A stretch of DNA of 64,000 bases. Origin: Scortum barcoo. Lineage: Eukaryota > Chordata > Actinopteri > Centrarchiformes > Terapontidae. Both the position numbers and the translations under genes were made by a program. The stretch's first letter is position 1. Each line of letters opens with the position of its first letter. The stretch lies in assembly GCA_023238725.1 (NCBI GenBank), contig CM041534.1, positions 21,636,303-21,700,302 on the forward strand, given 5' to 3'. Below are positions 1 to 13,167 of the stretch, piece after piece. The notes under the pieces are model-generated. The model saw only the letters and a program-made list of their open reading frames with translations. It made no database searches and was not told where the DNA came from.

Positions 1-2672
1 TGAGTAGAAAGATAAAGATCTCCTATGCAATACTTCAATCGAATCTTGACTCCAGCGAGCACTGTGCATTTTTCTCCGGCAGAGATAAAGAGCGCACAGT
101 TGCAAGCACACAAAGACATAAAATCACAAACAGGGGAACAGACACACACATTCGCGCACTCCCTTGAACACACTCCCTTCACACTTTTTCAATTACCAGG
201 CTGGGGAAAACTCTGGGGAAGGACTGAGTGTTTGGAGCTCAGTTTCTATTTCATCAGTCAATAACACATCTTTGGGGCAAAGCTGACACTAATTTAAAAA
301 TCTATGAAGAGCAGCCCGCCTCATGTTCATAACCACTGCAGGAGGAGGAGGGCCCACGACAGCCTCCACGCCAGATCAATCACTGTCTCGGCTGCTCCGT
401 GCGCCGGAGAACGGGCTGGATGGAGGGAGGATGCGTCGCTGGAGGATGATGATAGGAGGAAGGATGGAGAAGAGCTGCTGGATATCGGGTAAAGATAGGA
501 GATTCGGTCTGTGGCAGAGGACGGCGATGTACAAACCGAGGGGGAAGAAAAAAAATCTCATTTCGGTGCATGTAGGGGAGAGAAATAAATATTGACAAAC
601 CTTCCCCTTCTGACTTTCTGTCTTTTCTGTCTAGGTTTTTTCTCTCTTTTTTTTGTACAGGACAGAACATAACACATGTGTCTGCAGGAGTGTAGAATTT
701 TCATTAGACCCTTGTTGAACACTCATGACTGAAAGCCTGAGGTACTAATCTGTTGACCCTCCAGGTGAGGATGATTCCTACTGTGGTTGTGACCTATTGA
801 TCATTTATCTAGGATCACCATCGGCGCAGGTTTTCCCACTTTTACACCACAAGTATTAAATTCTATCGGGCAGCTTGCCATGTAAGTTGCACATCATCGT
901 TAGCTTGAGGATAAACCCCTCAGAGTTCAATGGCAATGGATTTCTTTTTAATCCATATATCGCAGAACATATTAATATGTTGTTGTATCTTAAACTTTTT
1001 TTTTTTGCAAAATATTCATACCGCATACTTCTACTCCTCTAGTTTCAGATGGTAGCGCTCTTTATCTTTTAGCTGTGATAAATTGCACGTTTTTAATGCT
1101 AACTACCAAATTTTTCCTGTTTTCCCCCAAATAAACTGGGAACATAAAATGCATCACTTCCTTTGTGCTACTGGATTTTTGCTAAAAGACCTGCAGGCAC
1201 ACTGTGTCTATAACAGCAAATGTTATAGTCTCCCTTTAGTGACTGGATGTAGACTCATATCAGTTGGTATTTAGGATGAAATAAAGAGACAATTTTTGCA
1301 AATCATTCCTTCATTTCTCAGTTTTTAAGGATCGGAAATACATCTGATCATACAAGGCAAACTACATGCATGTAACTGCTGCAAAGCTATTTTTTTCTTT
1401 TTTTGAGGCTTCGCTCCAGTGTTGTTTTCCTTGTCCATCTCTCTTCCTCCTGCAGCTTTTATCAATGAAAAGGCTATTCACTGGGGTCGATTGCCTCTGG
1501 AATCCCTTTAGGTCTGCAGGTACTTAAGTGGCTTTGATTGACAGGCATGCCTCCTTATTCACTTCTATCCTCTCTCTACCTTACTCCCTCTCTCTCAGTT
1601 CATCGTATATCATGGGTTTTGGCTCCGACAGCGGACTGGTATAAGCAGAGGACTTTTTTTCCCCCCTCCAGGCCACTTCAGACCAAACAGTTCCCGGTCA
1701 CATCACATACATAAAGTAACACTGCATTGTTGTTGTTTAGAGAGGCAGGAAATGAAAATGGCCTAAGTGGTCTAGAGGCCAAATAAGTGACAGAGACAGT
1801 GAGAGAGGAGGAGATGAGATGGTGAAGGGAAAATCACAGGAAAAAGAAAGGCTTCTGAATGTAAAAGGTTTCCAGACTGACACTTACAGACACGCGGAGC
1901 TGGTGAACAAGAAGCAGAAGCATCACGTGAAAAAGACTTTTACTTTGAAATCAGGGCAGTAACAGTGGAGTCACTTTAAGTCAGAGGCTGTACGATACGT
2001 GTTGTACATTTATAGGCGTGTCACTGTCAGAAAAAACTGTACCACTAAAGAAGGAAGATCATAAACTAACCCTCATGTTTAACACTGAAACTACACTCCA
2101 GATAATGAAATAAAACTAAATACTGAAAACCACCTACATACATTAGTTTGAATACTGCTACTTGCAGAAGCTCAGCTTTCATAAAGATAATTCATAAAGA
2201 AGACATAAAGACGTTAAGATAGAGATGACAACATATCCAATCAAAAGATGAAAACATTACTGATTTTGGCATGTTTTTCTTCTCATTCATCACCCAAATA
2301 ACGGGACACTTTCTCTCTTCAAGGAGGGGCTAATGCTGACTACTCTCGAGGCCCAACATGGACTGCAACAAAGACTTGAATAGGAAAAATGATGCGCGAA
2401 AACATATTGCAGTAATGACCTACAACATGATAAAGTATGCAGCAGCAACAGAAGAAAATAACTGAGTCAAATGAGGCAGAGTACGCAAGCTCCAGGCTCG
2501 TGATCGACAGGATCCGGATGCGTGAACACACCATGAATTTGGATTTTTCTGTCACCATGAAGTAGGTGGTGGGTGGTAAATGCAAATCCAGGCTTTGAAA
2601 CATCCCTTGATAAAACAATGGGTGATATCTCAGATGTTACATTCATTCATTTCAACAGTCTGAATGGGGAAA

Positions 2673-2699
2673 GCTACTCGCTACTCGCTACTCGCTATC
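2673..2699. repeat. Heptamer tandem repeat (GCTACTC)n
   Basis: Three exact copies of GCTACTC are followed by a partial copy GCTATC. It is a short, locally generated minisatellite with no visible function. Confidence 0.85.
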
Positions 2700-4058
2700 A
2701 TTTCCCCCTTCCCATGTCTGGAAACCACAGTTCGTAGTAAAGTGAAGTACAAAACCTGATTAGTGTTAGACAAAATTAAGTGGTACAACCCATACAGTCG
2801 GTACAGGGAGTAATGTGTGTGTGTTGCAGGATAGTGAGTAAAAGTGTTGTCGGCCGCTTGATAGATGAAGAGAGCGGCGGAGAGATAAAAAAAGGAAGGA
2901 AAGGTGGGAGAAAAGTAGTTGACCCAGGAGGTCCATTACAGTGTAAAATTGAGTCAGCCCAAAGTGACACCTGAAAGGAGCTGGAGGAGCCAGAGTGGTG
3001 GGGGGGGGTTCTTAGTCTCAGTCCTGTTTGGCTGTTTTGGAATAATTTACCTCCTCTAACCAGCCTCTCTCTCCTTCTCCCGCCATCTATTTATAAAGGC
3101 TCGGGCAGTTTGTGGCTGTTTGAGTGTGTGGCCGCGGCAGTGCCGGCAGTATCTTAATGGGGCTGGAGTGGCAGGGCTGCTGTTATTTAAGTGGGGGATG
3201 GACGGAGGCTGGTAATGGAGAGGAATACTCCCCGATGGGAGGTGACAGTGGTCGGATGGGCACAGAGCAGAGCGATGGCCCGAGGGGCAGAGGCTTGGCC
3301 ATCGAGGTAGGCGCTTTTACCGATTCGGACGAGCAGTGGGGGTAACCAAGTGCCCATCAGCTTTAAAGGGAAACATCTGGAAAGATCTCAATTAATGGCC
3401 TCAAAGTTAATTAAAAGAACTTACAGTCAGAATAGGCAATAGGGTCCCTTTTTTCTGTGTCTTCTTGATGATAATTCTGAGAATTATCGCTCCTTTATGG
3501 GGATCATAAGGCTTAAAGAGAAGTGACTACCATTGAACAAATTTGGATTTAGTGGTGTTGGTTACAAGGCGGTGAGTGGTGAAAATAAACATCCCTAAAA
3601 ATCTCAGCTGAGCCTCTGATAAGTTCCTCAACATACATGTGAAAACCAACCAGCATCTGTGGACAGAATCGACTCGACGTTTTTGATCTTAGAGGCTTAA
3701 CGGGAGGCTGCGATGTTTGACTTTAACGACTCAAAGGCACGTCTCAAGGTGGCCGTCACAGCCCTTACAGCCCCTGCTTCAAATCCACCCTGAACACTTG
3801 TGTTTCTTGGACTGTAGTCGAGACAGTTAAATGCATCCTGACTGTGGCCTGCAATGCAGCGTGCCGAACAGAGGACCTGCCAGAGTTAATGAGGCAGAGA
3901 GCAGCGGGACCTCAGCACAAGGTGTTCAATCACAGGCCATTACCACAGCCCTCAACCTCTGTTACCACCTGCTCTTGTCAATAGAAATCTATAATAAGCT
4001 ATAGTTTATCTATAGTCGGGGCAGAATAGCGACTATATGTAGGTTTGTGTATCCTCAA

Positions 4059-4081
4059 ACACCTACATTAATTGTAGGTGT
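4059..4081. repeat. Perfect 9-bp inverted repeat (hairpin)
   Basis: ACACCTACA and TGTAGGTGT flank the 5-base loop TTAAT. Nothing around it identifies a terminator, an RNA gene or a transposon end. Confidence 0.75.
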
Positions 4082-7000
4082 CTCAGCTGGACCTCAGTTT
4101 GTCGTCTAATAACACAATGTTAACACAGCGTGATTAAAGGCTTTGTGAGCTGCTTCTTTCAAGAAATGCTTAGAAACTTTGACTTCTGAGTTTCATCTCT
4201 AATAAATGGAATTCATTTATAAGCATGAGTTTTCATTCTTGAGTTGAAAACAGTATTATCTTCTCTCAAGGTCCATTTATAAGCTTTTCAACAGGCAGCT
4301 GAAAGAAAAAATAATGAGTGGTTTAAATATTTTTTTTTTGTATAAATAAATTATTTGAGTTGTGTTTTGGTGACCTCTCCAAGAGCAAATTGGTCCTTGT
4401 GACAGATGGCTCGTATTGGTGGTGGACAGCGCTGCATAACACGTAGTGAAGACAAAGACAAATGGCCACCACAGCTTACCTGTAAAAATATAGATCATTG
4501 ATCTGTACATGTGCACGAGTGTCGGTTGTGCAGTTTAAAACAGTCGGACCAATTTGTTCCTGTCTGCCCTCCAACTATTCCTGCTTTACACCAGCAAAAA
4601 CAGGCTTCAACAATCAGTCACAGCAACACCTGCCCAGCCAGGTGCTCTGTTGAATTCTCAGCTCTGCTACCTGCCACCACCCGACTGCCAGTCACTACAA
4701 ACAGCAGTCACAACAGTCACGGCCTTGGTCGGCATAGAAAGGTGTGAGAAAGCGAAAGCAGAGGTGACGTTTCGGCTGCTCTTTAGCTCCGTCTAGACTC
4801 AAAGTGTTTGTTGTTGCTCTCATCTGCAATCAGGCTTCATCGCACATCAGGTTCTGAAAAGGTCGCCGAGCACCTTTTTACCTCCGCATCCACGGGGCGT
4901 CACCGGAGAAATGTGTCTTGTCATGAATGAACAAATAAATGCCTTCAGTAATTTACTCTGGTACGGATTGGAAAAGGTCCCCGATGAAATGTTAGGGTAC
5001 TCCGGACTTCACACTTCTGTCATTACTTCTGGCATATCGCCGGCCAGCAGGACCCCCCGTGGGAAACTGTTGCCATCTGAATGCTGCAGGGATGCTGACG
5101 GTCCAGTCGCCATTATATTTTACCATGACCACCATCATTTTACAAACAAATGCTCTGATCACAACCAACAAAACCTCCCACAATGAATACAGTGACACAT
5201 AAACTTTAAACTAAGCTAAATATGAATTAAAAAGGACAGCCATGGTTCAAGAGGTACGTTTACTGGCACGATCAGATGACATGAAATCTCTACAGGTGTC
5301 AGAATCAGGGATCATGATCCTGATATGGCTTGAAAAAGAGCCTGCAGCGGTTTATTAGCTTGTGATTTTTCACAACATATATACGACATCCAAAAGGTAA
5401 TCAGACAGGATCAGGAAGAATCATGGCATCACAGAACACAACAAACCAGGCGAGAGACGGCCCCGGAAAAATTGCTTTGGGCCTTGCGAGGTGTCCAAAG
5501 TGTAGAATTTGCTGTCTCCCGCTATGAAACGACAGAAGATAAAACAACAAATTGTCGTGCCCAGCGCTCAAATTTGTTCTCGATGCCGAATCTCGCGCTG
5601 AACAAAGTTTGAGACAGAGCTGAGGGAGTCATTTTAAATAACGTCCTCTTAAGATAAGACTATAAATACCTTTTGCTGTCATGGGAACTAATTTCTCTGC
5701 TTGATTGTTGGATTGTGAAATGACAAAGATCTACTTGTTTTAAGACTAATCTCTGCTAATTTCTTGCTTTCCACAGCATCAGCGATTGTCTCATTACAAT
5801 ATGATCAAAGCAGTTAAAGATTTCCCAACTCATTTTTAGTCACTCGAACCTTCTGTTCGCTTCAGCAGATGATCTAAAAAAAACCAATTTGTTTTAAACA
5901 GTGGAAAGAAAAATGGCCGGATTTTTAACCATGTTCAGGGCATCAAAGTGCACACGTAAAACTGGCTTAGGGCTCTCATTTACTTCTGAACAACTTGTGT
6001 ACATTTGAATCGGTCGTACAGGAAAAGCTACCACATGGTGTGACCAGAAGCACGAGGGCTGCAAACACAGAAAAGAGAAACAGAAATGAGGAAGTAAGCA
6101 TACTGTTAAAGTGGTTTACATAACATAGATTGCATCCAAATTACATCACTCCGCACAACCTGGGTGAATCATCTCCAGTGGGTCGCAAACAAACTGTGGC
6201 TAATGGTGAAATTTAGACGAGCAAATAATGTCAACTTGAGGTTCAAGTCAGGGTTAATTTTAGGACTATTTCAGGCCCCCGAAGTCTGTTCTGCACCCTG
6301 AAATGTTCACAAATTTCTACGCCACAAGCTAATAATAATTTCTCATGCAAAGTGTGGATTTCAGTGCTTAACCTGTTGTAACTTTAGACATGTCCCCTGC
6401 TCTTTCAGTTTTTTTCCCTCTTTTCCCTCACCTTTAGATAGGAAATAGGAGCCTAACATTGAGCTCCTATTTGCATTTTTAAATATCCCTTGATTCATGA
6501 CCTTTCACGAGAGCAGGAGATTCAGCTGTCACCGGTGGACTTGCCATACATAGCATTTCATTCAAAGTATTTTGTTATCCAGCTGTGCACAGCGCTCACT
6601 AACATCCTCTTTTCTTTGCTCACATTTCCAGTCTGGTTCCTCTAATTTGTTTAAAACACATAGACATAACGCCTGAAAACATGAACATGGCAGCCTGGCC
6701 TCTGACACTGCATGGATACGGTGTGAGAAAGAAAATAAGTTGTTTGTGCTACTGCTAATTCATCTAAAACACCTCCACAGAACTATTTATTGATCAGACC
6801 GGAGGAGGGAGGAATGACTGTTAAAAAGAGGCTTCGGTAAAAGGGAGAGAACTACATCTGCAAACAAAGAGACTGAAAGATGCATCGAATAGTCACACAG
6901 AGGTTTAATATTATCCAAATTCTTGGTTATCAACATGTTTTTGACAACCAAATTTAAGGCTTTCCTCTTTTACATTTGACACCATAACCCATTTCTGATT

Positions 7001-7859
7001 GAAAATAGCCACTGATGCTGTTGTCTGGCACTCAGAGACACAATGGAAATAGTGGAGCTGCTCAAAAAAACACACACTTACTTGAGCTGTTAGAAAGTTT
7101 TTGGAGGATTATTGACTTTTTCAAATCAGTGTTTCCCAGCCTGGGGATAAAGAACTGCCCAGCAGAGGTTTTAAAGTAAATCTGAAGGGGTGGAGAAATT
7201 AATGAAACCTTTTTTTTCTGGACATTAAATCTTGATAAATTTTAACTTAAAGGGCTTGTAGAGTATGCCTTTGCAAATTATTCAAAAAGCAACATCAGGT
7301 ATTGGCCCATAGACATACTGACATACTCCATGGAGGCCACAGTTATACATATCTTAGAGGCTGGGAATTAATGAAACGTAAATTTGTCTTAGTATTAAAA
7401 CAGCACATGCCATTTGAACAGTTTTAATATGCTATCAACATTAGTTAAGAGTGGATTTTTTAAAAATAATATAGAACTGTGATACACTAATATATATGTA
7501 TAAGTGCAATTAAATACAATAAAATGTGATATAGTGAATGTTTTATATAGAAAAATTTCCTAAGAAAATTACATAAGCACACCATGGCGATGCGATCAAT
7601 TTGGCGGTGACTTCAGAGCTTTGCTGAAAGAGGAACGGCTCAAAGACCCGATAACTCGTCACATTATTCATGCGGGGGAGAAGAACAAAACAAGAAATCA
7701 CAGAAAAGGCCGTCTCTGCTCTAAGAAAATGCAACAGCACACAGTCATCACACCCTGCCCTGCTGTGTTTTGTTTTGTTTCGTCCCTGCCTCCCAGTTCC
7801 ATCGGGCAGTGATAATTCACGTCGGGCCCGCAGCAGCGCTGACATTGTAAGATGAACTG

Positions 7860-8040
7860 CTCCCAGCTAGATTAATGCCACCAGATGCCAGGCGAGATGC
7901 CATATTAATTACCCAGAGATAATGTCAGCACAACCATATGGCAGCTCAACTGGCCATTTAGTTGACAGGGAGAGGTCTTTATAGCGGTGCAAATTTCCTC
8001 ATCTGCACAACATCACAGCCTCGCCATATTCTTTCCCCAC
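7860..8040. promoter_or_regulatory. Candidate conserved non-coding block
   Basis: This is compact, non-repetitive sequence with homeodomain-type cores (ATTAATTA) and an E-box-like CATATG, and it has no low-complexity tracts. The composition resembles enhancers of developmental genes, but that is inference from texture, not from alignment. Confidence 0.25.
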
Positions 8041-9734
8041 TGTAGCAACTGGAGCACTCCACTTCTATTTGAACATTATTACTTTAATCATTGGATCTGT
8101 AGGGATGTTATGATAGATGGTAATACATTTTTTTGGAGGACTTAATGTTCAAATGTTTTCAGGAATTCAACAAATTGTTCAAGGAGACCAAACCAACAAT
8201 GAGCAGATCATAATAACAAACGCTGTCTGTGCCGCCACGGCCTGATATATTTTCTTCCTCTGTGCCAGGGAGCTCCATTGTCATCCAAAAACTATTAAAA
8301 ACACATCAGTGAGTCACACCATGGCACTGGGTGACATATTCCTTCGTTACGATGAACATGTAGTTTGTTTTCGTTCAATCCCACATACACCGTCCTGCTG
8401 CCAGAAATCCTCAGTATGGCACCAAATATGTATATATGCACTGTGATAGTCCCCAACAGTGGTATTATTTACTCCTATTTGAGAAATTGTGCTAAAAATT
8501 ACAGTGCCCAGCTGTTTCTGGAAATTACAGAGACTTTCTCAACGATGAAACGACATATTTGTGACTCATTTAAAAAAATAATGCTCTTAGTAGCAACAAA
8601 TCCTTTTTTGGGCTTCAGACTGGGAAGAGAAGTCAGACAGTATTGTTAGACGGGCAAACACATTCGTTTTGGTCTTTTAATGAGGTAATGGAGTAACGGC
8701 TGTAAAAATACACCATCTAGAATGCAATAATTTCTTTCCCTTAACCATACAGGACATTTATATAGAGAGAGGAAAATCTGTATTCTTATAACAGGCCCGT
8801 GAAAGGTTTTCAGATCTTAAATTCACATCCTGCCCACCTTCAAGAACTTTAACAGAAATCTCAAACCCTTCCCCTACACGACTGCAGTGGGTATAAATCC
8901 TGAGATGTCAGTAAAATTTATTCACCAGCATGTGTTTGTTTTTTTCCCCTCGCCGCCATGCTGACTGTAAAGATCATAAACGATGCAAGCTGGGAATTAA
9001 TGTCAATGTGAGAAACAGTGGCAAAGCCCTTTATCATGATTTACAGTCGCACCGCCGGTCCCCTTCTTTTTGTGGACCTGCGGATCATTTACAAAGACGG
9101 ACCAGGCATCCAATACACCCGCCGCCGCCATCCCCTCCTCACCCACCTCCACCACCACCACCGGAGCACCCACCTACCCCACCCTCCAATCCCCACAAAT
9201 CCGATTTAATCAGACAACTTGTGCAGTGTGGCTCAGAGTAAGAAAAAGGATAATTAGTAAACAGAGGAGCTACTCGCCAGGCTTCATTGGCATTCGCACC
9301 GGGTTACTGTGTCGCATTTAAAATGCAGTCTGATGAAGTCTACAGAATCAAACCATTTGTTACTCCTATTGAGGAGGCTTCGGGCTACTGGCAATTAAAT
9401 TGGAATTAGCGCTGGGGAATGAGATACGGCAGATTCATACCAAGGAGAGGAGGGCGGGAGGAAAAAAGAAACAGAGAGAGCGCTCTGTCTGGACCTGGCT
9501 CTGCTCGACAGTGGGTCAAATCTGGAAGCGATTTGGTTTCCTTTACTTTTGTTTATTTCCTGCATGACTTCAGTTATCATTTTTATAACCAAAGGGGAAA
9601 AAAGCCCTCCACCCAGCCCCGGAGTCTCTTATAAATCTCTTGTTACTGAAGTAATAAACTGATTTATACACTTCTAGGAAAAACAGATGCTTTGCAAAAA
9701 GAGAAAACGTTACAAACAAAAGTGGTGCTTTATC

Positions 9735-9760
9735 AAAAAAAAAAAAAAAAAAAAAAAAAA
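9735..9760. repeat. Poly-A tract (A26)
   Basis: This is an uninterrupted run of 26 A. The sequence immediately before it shows no recognisable SINE or LINE body, so it may be a simple mononucleotide repeat. Confidence 0.9.
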
Positions 9761-9997
9761 GCATAAATGGGTAGCTTTAAGTGTCCTTAATATCTGAGAG
9801 CTTTAACTTTGTATTGACTACATATATACAGAACAAAGACAAACATATGACCGCACTTAAACTCCTTTGAGAAAGAGAGTGAAGAAACAAAGAGATGCCA
9901 TTTGCTCTGCCACAGCTGACTGGGCACAGTGGAGCTCGGCATGGAGAGAGAGCTGGTCCGCTGGCACGGGGAGGAAGAGAAAGGAATAAGGGATAGT

Positions 9998-10040
9998 TGG
10001 ATGGATGGATGGATGGACGGATGGGTGAGTGGATGGATGG
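9998..10040. repeat. Imperfect (TGGA)n tetranucleotide repeat
   Basis: TGGA units with a few substitutions are followed by a G-rich purine tract. Several fish L2/Rex-type LINEs end in (TGGA)n, but no convincing LINE 3' end precedes this run. Confidence 0.85.
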
Positions 10041-10293
10041 AGGGCGGAAGGAGGGGGGCAGACAAATGAAGTGGAAATGAGAGGGAACAGCTCCTGTGCT
10101 ACAGCTGGCCTCCCTAACTCTCAGCCAGCCTGGCCGTGACAACTGGCTCGCTCTTCTTCTGCCAGTCGGGTGGGAGGGGGGGAGCCAGTTTCAACAGGAG
10201 GGGCCGTGCCAGGAACATAGCAAAGGGCCAGAGAGGCCAGTGATGTGGATCTGAATTCACATTTGCATTTACCAACATGTAAATTGTAATGTA

Positions 10294-10336
10294 AAGTAGA
10301 CAATAGATGCTCTAAGAAGAGCATCAAAGTCTACTT
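10294..10336. repeat. Two-part inverted repeat (imperfect hairpin)
   Basis: The outer arms are AAGTAGAC (10294-10301) and GTCTACTT (10329-10336). The inner arms are GATGCTCT (10306-10313) and AGAGCATC (10318-10325), with loop AAGA. The arms are separated by an unpaired AATA/AAA bulge, giving 16 potential base pairs. It may be the core of a small palindromic element. It seems short for a canonical pre-miRNA. Confidence 0.75.
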
Positions 10337-12846
10337 AGTGGGTCAAAACTGTTGTATAATGTCGACTATATGTCTAATGTCGAATATCAAGTTATATGAG
10401 AAAGGCTGCGTTACAAATTGGAGCGGAGATGTGAAGTTTTGAAAGATGCGAGTGTTTACCAAGCATGGAGAATCTACATACAAGATGCTAGATGCATTAT
10501 GGGAACTGTAGGATGGAAGGATTTGGGATCTTGACCTCTATACTAGGGATTAAAAGTCAGGATATCTTTTGACCTTTCTATTTCTGTCTCTCCTATGTCA
10601 CCAAACTTAGTGTAAGTGCAATGAAAAATCATGTAAGTGTTCTTTTACATACAACATGCATTGTACTATGCATTAACACACTGCTGCATAATATTTTTTT
10701 AATACTATTATATAATTTATATATATATATATATAATTTAGTATATGGGAGCATTTGCAGTTGCAAGTACTGTGCATTATTTCCTGCTTGTTAATGTCTA
10801 CACAGCGTTATACAACAACCACATGCTCCTTTCTGTATGACAATATGTGCTGTGTGCACCAATGTCACCAAGACAAATACCTGTACATTTAATAACTCTG
10901 GCTAATAGTGCATTACTGACTTGCTGGATTGAAATGCTGGCTTAATTTTCATGGCGACCTTTCTGAAATTACAAAAAGCTAAACAAAATGCGCTTTTAGG
11001 GGGGAAAAAGAATAGTGAGTGAGACGATCATTATCATAGTAAAGTGTGTGTGTCTGTCTGTGGCTACATAAATGCACATATGCACTCATATGCTCCATCC
11101 TCAAGGTTAAATACAAAGATGCTGTTCAAGCGAAGTCCATTACTGCAGGAAACCAATGAAAATAAATGACAGCATTCAGTGGGAGGTTCGAGTATCCCAC
11201 AGAGAAATTTGCGCAGCTCAGTCATTTGTATACCCAGTTTTCTCCACATAAAATGCTCAATTGTGTGTTTACAGATGAAGCACCACATTTGAGAGCAGAC
11301 CTATTTTTCTCTTTAACAGGAAATGGAGACATTTTCACTCTAAATATATCAGTGAATCTGTCGGCTGATGTAAATCCCTGTCACCAAGATTAACGATCTT
11401 GAACACAGAGAGAGAGAGAGATAGAGAGAGAAAAAAAAAATCCTCTCAGATCTTATTCGGAGACGCCGATTGACTGCGTGCAACAATAAGGGCTTTGCAA
11501 AACCTGCGAGGAGCTTCATACAAATGTAAACTGTGTACATTGACAAAAGGACCTCAGCTTTGATATCCAACGCTGAAAGGAGAAAATGACTTATACAGAC
11601 CCTTTTTAAAAGAGCAGCTCAGACCGAACGAAAGGTGTCAAACATGTCACCTCAGATTGTTTGTGTGCGTCATGTCTGTACAAGTTAATTACTCGAAGTT
11701 AACTTCCTCTGTTGCTAGTGTGCTGATTGGGAAACTCATCGTTTTAACACTTGCATTATTTCCTTCCTCTCCCATCAGTCTCCTCCCATACTACCTTTAA
11801 AGAAAACAACTTTGTTTCCCTCAAAAAGGGCCAACTATATTTATGTATTCGACGGAAGAATGAAGTGTACCCGATTTTTCTCAAACATCAGTCATGCAGA
11901 TCAATGATAATTTTAACCCACAAAATAAAATACAGATACAAGGAAACATTTTTTCCAACAAAGTATGTGCATAAAGTATTAAATATAGGATGCCTGTTGA
12001 ATTTATGCCACAAATTAAAATGTTAGAAAATAATTTACTGTTTATGATTATGATCTGTTGGGTTATAAAAGTGTGTGTGAGCAAAAGCATCTTCAGGTCT
12101 TAGTTGTGCGAGTTCAAAATATTTGGTCAAATATGTCAAATCTTTCTATTTGCTTCATAGCCTTTTTAAGCATTTACAGTGTGAGCTTTACTTACAGGTC
12201 CAGGTCTTAAAGTGTCATGATCTTTTGTCATACTGACTTGATTTCGCATGGAAGTATTTGTTGTATAAATTAAATAGACAGAAACTATCAGACAGTGGAA
12301 ATGTCAGGCAAAGGTTTAATCTAACTGGAAACACTTAAATTAGATGTTTAAATGGGCGACAACCAAATTCTTTATACCCGCTTGATCCAGAGATTTGTTC
12401 ATTTTTGTTCCTGCGCCTCTACTAAACATGCGATTGTTACATCATTGCTCATTTTTATCACTTTCTATTAAATGTAAACTTACAGCTTAATCTTAATCCA
12501 TAATCTTAAACAAAACTTAAAAAGAAAGTGACATTTCACACTCACAGGACACTTCCTACTACCTTAAAATAAAAAAAAAGAAGGGTCTGTGGGTCACACG
12601 GACTGGGAGTGACTCCCCCAACTCCACCCAGACCCTGTCAAACTCCCATCACCCCCCACCTTTACCCCTTTTTCCTGCAATGGAATCTCAAATCTCTCCT
12701 GGCCTTCCCAGGATTTATTCTTCTCACTGGCCATCTGGGCAGTGGGGGCAGACAATGTGAAAGGAAAAAGGAGGGCTGGAGGTTGGGGAGGGGGGGTACA
12801 GGGTTGCAAAACCACATTAGTCACAGGCTCTTAGGTCCTCTGACCC

Positions 12847-12847
<1 letters not shown>

Positions 12848-12878
<31 letters not shown>
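12848..12878. repeat. (AC)n microsatellite
   Basis: About 15 uninterrupted AC dinucleotides. Confidence 0.95.
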
Positions 12879-12880
<2 letters not shown>

Positions 12881-13000
12881 GGCTGAAGCCAAATGACCCC
12901 AGCTCCCCGCTCACTATTTTCCCCTCACTGTGGCTGCTGACATCGTCTTTCCTGCTGGACAAAAGGCTTTTAGCACCTCACTCTACTGTCCTAACCACAA

Positions 13001-13025
13001 CACACACACACACACACACACACAC
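13001..13025. repeat. (CA)n microsatellite
   Basis: About 12 uninterrupted CA units, 120 bp from another CA repeat. Confidence 0.95.
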
Positions 13026-13106
13026 CCTGTGTTCCTTCTAACACAGACACGCCGGACAGGACAGGGTGTTTGTTTTGCTTTCTCAGACGGCCTGGGAAGA
13101 AGTGAA

Positions 13107-13133
13107 GGGAAGGGAGGGGAGGGGAAGGGTGGG
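13107..13133 (+). other. G-quadruplex-forming motif
   Basis: Six runs of three or four G lie at 13107, 13112, 13116, 13121, 13127 and 13131. They are separated by one or two bases, which satisfies the usual G3+N1-7 rule several times over. An A29 tract follows three bases later. Confidence 0.7.

Positions 13134-13136
<3 letters not shown>

Positions 13137-13165
<29 letters not shown>
13137..13165. repeat. Poly-A tract (A29)
   Basis: An uninterrupted run of 29 A directly downstream of the G-rich motif. It is the longest mononucleotide tract I found. Confidence 0.9.

Positions 13166-13167
<2 letters not shown>

Larger units (their letters stand above)
1..9734. other. Intronic stretch without a recognised gene
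   Basis: This is mostly unique-looking AT-leaning sequence. It contains a 7-bp tandem repeat (2673-2699), a perfect-stem hairpin (4059-4081) and a block resembling conserved regulatory DNA (about 7860-8040). A proline-rich frame near 9100-9200 comes from a C-rich low-complexity run of CCACCACC type. No transposon ends, RNA genes or exons were recognised. Confidence 0.6.

Noticed and set aside
3087..3096. MEF2-type motif CTATTTATAA (another at 14685-14694)
   Set aside because: Several such degenerate 10-mers are expected by chance in 64 kb of AT-leaning DNA.
10466..10530. GCATTATGGGAACTGTAG word resembling sequence found in some dispersed repeats
   Set aside because: Too short, with no identifiable ends or terminal repeats.
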